Shown one piece after another: positions 5,673 to 8,925 of a stretch of 8,925 bases of DNA. A model generated the notes under the pieces. It did not search any database. It saw only the letters and a list, made by a program, of their open reading frames with translations, and was not told where the DNA came from. Source of the stretch: Candidatus Sulfotelmatobacter sp. (GTDB lineage Bacteria > Acidobacteriota > Terriglobia > Terriglobales > Acidobacteriaceae); the NCBI GenBank assembly GCA_030037575.1, contig JASHRB010000515.1, positions 1 to 8,925 on the forward strand, in the 5' to 3' direction. Made by a program: the position numbers and the translations under genes. The first letter of the stretch is position 1, and the number at the start of each line of letters is the position of its first letter.

Positions 5673-6763
5673 ACGCGCAGCCTAAAGTTCCGCCCGCGCC
5701 GCCTTCCGCTGCTACGCGCGGCCAACTTTTTCGTGTGGCCATCGTCGGCGCGGGTACGCTGCGCGGCAAGGAAGTTGGCGAAATGCTGAACGAGCGCAAC
5801 TTTCCGGCGGTCGACATACGTTTGCTCGATGACGACGAATCAATCGGCCAACTCGAAGCCACGGGCGACGAAATCAATTTCATTCAAAGCGTGCGGTCCG
5901 AGCAGTTCACGCACGTCGATTTCACATTTTTCACCGCGGATGCAGAATGCGCCCGCAAGAACTGGAAGCGGGCGCGCGACGCGGGCAGCACGATTGTCGA
6001 TATTTCGGGAGCCTTGGAAAGCGAGGCCGGCGCGCAGGTTCGCGCTCCGTGGGTTGAGCGCGAGCGCGGACAGATTTGGCATCCCGACCTGCAACCCGCG
6101 CCCACGGTGGTAGCGGATCCGGCGGCTGTGGTTCTCGCGCTGCTGCTTCTGCGAGCGCGCAGGGCCGGCACCATCAAGAACGCGGTGGCAACGCTGTTTG
6201 AACCTGTCTCTGAGCAGGGGCAGAAAGGCATGGACGAACTCCATCAGCAGACTGTGAACCTGCTTTCGTTTCAGCCTTTGCCCAAAGATGTGTTCGATGT
6301 GCAGGTTGCGTTTAACCTGGTTGCCCGCTACGGGCAGAAATCCCGGCTTTCTACCGATTCGCTGGAAGAGCGCGTGCTTCGTCATTATCGAAAGATCGCC
6401 GGGCATCAGGCCTCCCAGCCCGCGCTGATGACTCTGCAAGCTCCGGTATTTCACGGCCATGCGCTGGCGATTTACTTGGAAATTGAGCACCGATCCGGTC
6501 AGGAGGACATCGATCCAGAAGAACTTTCGCAGGCGCTGGCCGGAGACCACGTGATCGTTGCGGACGCGTCGGACGAGACCCAGCCAAATAATGTGAACAC
6601 GGCAGGCCAGCCAAACATCCTGCTTGCGGTGAAGCGCGATGCTGCGCGCGGGAGCGGAGTATGGTTGTGGGCTGCGGCCGACAATTTGCGCATTGCTGCG
6701 ATCGCCGCCGTCGAATGCGCAGAGAGCATGATCGCAACCCGTCCGCTGGGAAAAGTGCAATGA
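5669..6763 (+). CDS. Aspartate-semialdehyde-dehydrogenase-family (Usg-like) protein lacking the catalytic cysteine
   Basis: This 364-residue protein has the Asd architecture. An N-terminal nucleotide-binding segment VAIVGAGTLRGKEVGEML spans 23-40. The centre has DISGALESE (111-119), the dimerisation domain follows, and a late VFHGHA motif lies at 260-265. By-eye alignment to Asd shows key changes. The 'NPNCS' active site reads DPAAV, so the nucleophilic Cys is Ala153. The usual Gln is Glu178 in FEPVSEQGQKG, and the substrate Arg is Gln257, while His264 is retained. It is therefore unlikely to make aspartate semialdehyde and resembles E. coli Usg, a non-catalytic paralogue of unknown role. It sits between pssA and lptE with ATGA overlaps on both sides. 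Automated pipelines would probably call it Asd. Confidence 0.8.
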   Translation: MNAQPKVPPAPPSAATRGQLFRVAIVGAGTLRGKEVGEMLNERNFPAVDIRLLDDDESIGQLEATGDEINFIQSVRSEQFTHVDFTFFTADAECARKNWKRARDAGSTIVDISGALESEAGAQVRAPWVERERGQIWHPDLQPAPTVVADPAAVVLALLLLRARRAGTIKNAVATLFEPVSEQGQKGMDELHQQTVNLLSFQPLPKDVFDVQVAFNLVARYGQKSRLSTDSLEERVLRHYRKIAGHQASQPALMTLQAPVFHGHALAIYLEIEHRSGQEDIDPEELSQALAGDHVIVADASDETQPNNVNTAGQPNILLAVKRDAARGSGVWLWAAADNLRIAAIAAVECAESMIATRPLGKVQ

Positions 6764-7275
6764 AAATTCGCGCCGCCTGGTGGGTGCTGCTCCTGTGCAG
6801 CGCGGGTTGCGGCTATCACACTGCCGGCCACGCTGCCCAGCTTCCGGAAAACGTCAAGACCATCGCCATCCCTGCCTTTGTAAACCAGACGCGCACCTAT
6901 CGCATCGAGCAATTTCTAACCTCGTCGGTCGTTCGGGAGTTCACAACCCGCACCCACTACCACATTGTGAACAACCCCAACGACGCCGCCGATGCCATCC
7001 TGCGCGGAACGGTGATTTCCGCTTCCTCGACGCCGCTGACCTACAACTCCGCAACCGGACAAGCGGCCAGCGTCTTGGTGGTTGTAAGCATGAACGTGTC
7101 GCTGACTGATCGTGAGGGCAAGGTTCTTTATCAGAATCCTTCCTATCTTTTTCGCGAGCAGTATGAAGTTTCGCAGGATTTGACCAGTTTTTTTCAGGAA
7201 GACTCGCCGGCGTTTCAGCGTCTCTCGCGGGATTTTGCGCAGACGCTGGTTTCGAATATCTTGGAGGGATTTTAG
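6760..7275 (+). CDS. lptE: LPS-assembly lipoprotein LptE
   Basis: LptE plugs the LptD barrel in the outer membrane and helps place lipopolysaccharide on the cell surface. The 171-residue protein starts with a short lipoprotein signal: MKIR, a hydrophobic run WWVLLL, then SAGC, with Cys17 as the lipidation site. Ser at -3 is not the usual Leu. CGYHTAG (17-23) is the hallmark LptE opening, followed by VKTIAIPAFVNQT (30-42), a beta-rich core and a C-terminal helix ending LSRDFAQTLVSNILEGF. I chose ATG 6760 because it gives this signal peptide and overlaps the previous stop by ATGA; the frame is open further upstream but only inside the Asd-like gene. Presence of LptE implies an LPS-containing diderm. 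Confidence 0.92.
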   Translation: MKIRAAWWVLLLCSAGCGYHTAGHAAQLPENVKTIAIPAFVNQTRTYRIEQFLTSSVVREFTTRTHYHIVNNPNDAADAILRGTVISASSTPLTYNSATGQAASVLVVVSMNVSLTDREGKVLYQNPSYLFREQYEVSQDLTSFFQEDSPAFQRLSRDFAQTLVSNILEGF

Positions 7276-7363
7276 TGTTAGAGTGCCAACAGGCAGGGGT
7301 TGGTCTTTGCCCGTTCGTGCTCGTCCCGCTGCCAACCAGCGAGGACCGACAACCACCTCTCTA

Positions 7364-8488
7364 ATGCGCGCCTTTGCCCAAGCCGATCGTTTCGTCAACG
7401 AGATTGAGTCGCGCAAGCTGCGCTCTGCATACATGTTCGTCGGAGACGAAGCCTACTTCCGCAAACGCTTCCGCGACGCGATTCTTGAGCATCTTGTTCC
7501 TCCCGATCTTCGCAACTTCAGCCTGTTCGAATTCGATCTCTCCGAAACCGATCTCGCCGAAATTCTTGACCGCGTGCGCACGCCGTCGCTGATGGCGCCA
7601 TTCCAGGTTTTCTTCGTCAAGGGAGTGAAGAATCTTTTTGGCCGCGGCTCCAACGACGAAAAGCTTTCAGCGATTGAAGAGTATTGCAACCACCCGAATC
7701 CCGACGCCTTGATCGTCTTCGTGGCCGACCACATCAGCATTCCCGCCGACGTGCGCAAAATGGAGATACAGGATAAGGAACGCTATCAGCGCATTCGCGA
7801 CACGATGGGCCAGTACTGCGGCATCGTCGAACTGGCGCGCGTGGAAGAAGGCGAAGCGGTGCGCTGGATTTCCGACTACTGCGCCGAAAAAAATGTGAAG
7901 ATCGAGCCCGACGGCGCGCGCGAATTGGTCGACGCGCTCGGCGGCGACATGATGATGATCTCGAACGAACTCGAGAAACTCATGCTCTACGTTGGCGCAA
8001 AAAACCGCATCACTCTCGGCGACATCGAAACCATGGTGCTGGCGGCAAAGCAGCGTTCGCTCTACGAACTGACCGACGCCGTCTCCTCCCAAGACCGCGT
8101 GCGCGCGCTTGAGATTCTCGATGCGATCTTAGCCTCCGGCGACGGTGAAGAAGCGGCCATCGGCCACATTTACATGCTGGCGAAAACCTTCCGCCAGATG
8201 TTGATCATTCTCGAACGCAACGTGCGCGACCAACGCACGCTCTGGGCCGCATTGTGGCAGGGATTTCGCGTACCGCCATTCGCCGCAGATGACGTCATCC
8301 GGCAGGCTCGCCGCTACAAATCGCGCCGCGATCTCACGCGCGCGATTCGCCTCATTGCGAAGGCCGATCTCGCATTGCGATCGAACCCCGTGAGCAAGCG
8401 CATGGTGCTCGAACGTCTGGTTGTCGATCTCACAACCCAAGAAAAAGTAGAAGCGCCCGGATGGATGCAGGAACAGTTGCCGGTCTGA
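7364..8488 (+). CDS. holA: DNA polymerase III subunit delta
   Basis: HolA is the delta subunit of the clamp loader; it opens the beta sliding clamp. The 374-residue protein matches the family order. The N-terminal AAA+-like domain has SAYMFVGDEAYFRKRF (21-36), VFFVKGVKNLF (82-92) and ALIVFVADHI (115-124). The middle helical part has LGGDMMMISNELEKLMLYVG (192-211). The C-terminal collar helices include RSLYELTDAV (231-240) and EEAAIGHIYMLAKTFRQMLI (262-281). It lacks an ATP-binding P-loop, as expected for delta. ATG 7364 was chosen because family similarity begins there; the frame is open back to 7235, inside lptE. No good Shine-Dalgarno sequence is nearby (GAGGA ends 19 bases upstream). It lies 88 bases after lptE, a frequent lptE-holA arrangement, so co-transcription is likely. 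Confidence 0.93.
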   Translation: MRAFAQADRFVNEIESRKLRSAYMFVGDEAYFRKRFRDAILEHLVPPDLRNFSLFEFDLSETDLAEILDRVRTPSLMAPFQVFFVKGVKNLFGRGSNDEKLSAIEEYCNHPNPDALIVFVADHISIPADVRKMEIQDKERYQRIRDTMGQYCGIVELARVEEGEAVRWISDYCAEKNVKIEPDGARELVDALGGDMMMISNELEKLMLYVGAKNRITLGDIETMVLAAKQRSLYELTDAVSSQDRVRALEILDAILASGDGEEAAIGHIYMLAKTFRQMLIILERNVRDQRTLWAALWQGFRVPPFAADDVIRQARRYKSRRDLTRAIRLIAKADLALRSNPVSKRMVLERLVVDLTTQEKVEAPGWMQEQLPV

Positions 8489-8493
8489 CCGGC
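8479..8493 (+). terminator. Small GC hairpin over the holA stop codon, weak terminator candidate
   Basis: GCCGGT (8479-8484), a 3-base loop, and ACCGGC (8488-8493) form a perfect 6-bp stem spanning the TGA stop. The only T-rich stretch, TCGTTTTCG, begins 13 bases later, so an intrinsic terminator is possible but weak. Confidence 0.25.
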
Positions 8494-8609
8494 CGCTCGG
8501 GCAAATCGTTTTCGTCGAACAGCATGGACACAGGCGACGGCGTTTCCTATCAAATTTAGAGATGGGCGCAGTCTTCGGAGCCAATCTACAAAGGGGAAGA
8601 AACCTTCGC

Positions 8610-8632
8610 CTGACGCCTGCCGAGAGCGTCAG
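8610..8632 (+). repeat. Perfect 7-bp inverted repeat in the spacer after holA
   Basis: CTGACGC (8610-8616) and GCGTCAG (8626-8632) are exact reverse complements with a 9-base loop, and no T-run follows. It lies 71 bases upstream of the last gene. The 215-base spacer (8489-8703) otherwise shows only the holA-stop hairpin and the hairpin at the next ribosome binding site. Confidence 0.5.
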
Positions 8633-8675
8633 ATGAATGAGCTTGCGGGACAGAATCGACCGCGGGGGACAACCG

Positions 8676-8698
8676 AAGGAGTTTCGCACGAGCGAAAC
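8676..8698 (+). promoter_or_regulatory. Shine-Dalgarno followed by a perfect hairpin before the last gene
   Basis: AAGGAG (8676-8681) is followed by GTTTCGC (8681-8687), loop ACGA (8688-8691) and GCGAAAC (8692-8698). The ATG starts at 8704. In linear form the spacing from AAGGAG to ATG is 22 bases, too long for efficient initiation. If the 18-base hairpin folds, only about 5 bases separate them. The hairpin may therefore be needed for, or control, translation. Confidence 0.45.
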
Positions 8699-8703
8699 CA
8701 ACC

Positions 8704-8925
8704 ATGAGCTGGGATTACCTCATCGAAGGCCCCTGGATCGCATTCTCCCTCTACTGGATCATCGGCGCAGTGAAGACGCGCCGCACCGCGAAGAGAGAAT
8801 CTTTCGCGGCACGCTACGGAGTGATGGCCATCGAGGCTGCCGGTTTCTATTTGCTGCTCAGCCACGATGCGGCGACCGGAATTCTGGCCCGGCGCGTGAT
8901 CCCCCGCGCCTACGATCTTCGCGTC
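8704..8925 (+). CDS. Isoprenylcysteine carboxyl methyltransferase-like membrane protein, N-terminal part (cut by window edge)
   Basis: Seventy-four codons are present with no stop. The start MSWDYLIEGPWIAFSLYWI, followed by GAVKTRRTAKRE, RYGVMAIEAAGFYLLLS (38-54) and then ARRVIPRAY, resembles the N-terminal two-helix region of bacterial ICMT/PEMT-like (phospholipid methyltransferase superfamily) proteins. Hydrophobic segments lie at about 9-23 and 39-54, with a basic loop between. The S-adenosylmethionine-binding C-terminal part is beyond the edge, so the enzymatic call depends on family resemblance alone. The substrate of bacterial members is generally unknown. The start is the ATG after the AAGGAG-hairpin element; no other start in this frame fits better. 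Confidence 0.6.
   Translation, partial: MSWDYLIEGPWIAFSLYWIIGAVKTRRTAKRESFAARYGVMAIEAAGFYLLLSHDAATGILARRVIPRAYDLRV

Noticed and set aside
5840..6760. Long minus-strand open frame (306 codons) opposite the Asd-like gene
   Set aside because: No domain, signal or start context; composition is that of an antisense shadow in GC-rich DNA.
7276..7363. GGTTGG (7298-7303) pairing with CCAACC (7332-7337) between lptE and holA as an attenuator
   Set aside because: The stem is only 6 bp with a 28-base loop and no T-run follows; too weak to annotate.
8532..8698. Possible guanidine-II (mini-ykkC) riboswitch: hairpins with ACGG (8537-8540) and ACGA (8688-8691) loops
   Set aside because: The two loops fit the ACGR pattern, but the hairpins are about 135 bases apart (known ones are much closer), the first stem needs two G-T pairs, and the downstream gene is not a guanidine-related function.
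8129..8701. Minus-strand open frame (190 codons) over the 3' end of holA and the following spacer
   Set aside because: No recognisable domain. Two thirds of it is antisense to holA and it is rich in Arg and Cys like other shadows.

Overview
The window looks like chromosomal DNA from a Gram-negative, probably Acidobacteriota-type bacterium. The reasons are moderately high G+C, an LptE lipoprotein (so an outer membrane), and the combination MeaB/methylmalonyl-CoA epimerase, TsaB/RimI, Psd/PssA/Usg-like/LptE and HolA. The phylum is my inference from the overall protein style; I could not run a search. Nearly everything is housekeeping. I saw no transposase, integrase, CRISPR array, tRNA or rRNA.

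Layout. Positions 1-465 (minus strand) hold a small membrane-protein gene. It overlaps, by ATGA, the first 14 codons of an XRE-type helix-turn-helix regulator that runs off the left edge. A 244-base divergent intergenic region with AAAGTA/TACTTT boxes separates this pair from the rightward genes. Positions 710-2214 encode MeaB and methylmalonyl-CoA epimerase, both serving the propionyl-CoA/methylmalonyl-CoA to succinyl-CoA route; the mutase itself is not here. A 209-base spacer contains a promoter-like element over a palindrome and a perfect 8-bp inverted repeat. It leads into tsaB and rimI (2424-3612), separated by one base. A free-standing DUF465/YdcH-like coiled-coil gene (3727-3957) has its own strong ribosome binding site and probably a terminator after it.

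Positions 4135-7275 form a tight envelope-biogenesis operon: psd, pssA, an aspartate-semialdehyde-dehydrogenase-family protein, and lptE. Each is joined to the next by a 4-base ATGA overlap. PssA makes phosphatidylserine, Psd decarboxylates it to phosphatidylethanolamine, and LptE is the outer-membrane lipoprotein of the LPS translocon. holA (DNA polymerase III delta subunit) follows after an 88-base gap and may be co-transcribed. After holA, a 215-base spacer has three small perfect inverted repeats and leads to a truncated isoprenylcysteine carboxyl methyltransferase-like membrane protein at the right edge.

The most unusual points are: the Asd-family protein, which by eye has lost the catalytic cysteine and two more active-site residues; the hairpin sitting exactly between the Shine-Dalgarno sequence and the start codon of the last gene; the near-leaderless promoter of psd; and the structured spacer before tsaB. 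I did not find a convincing new multi-gene system.
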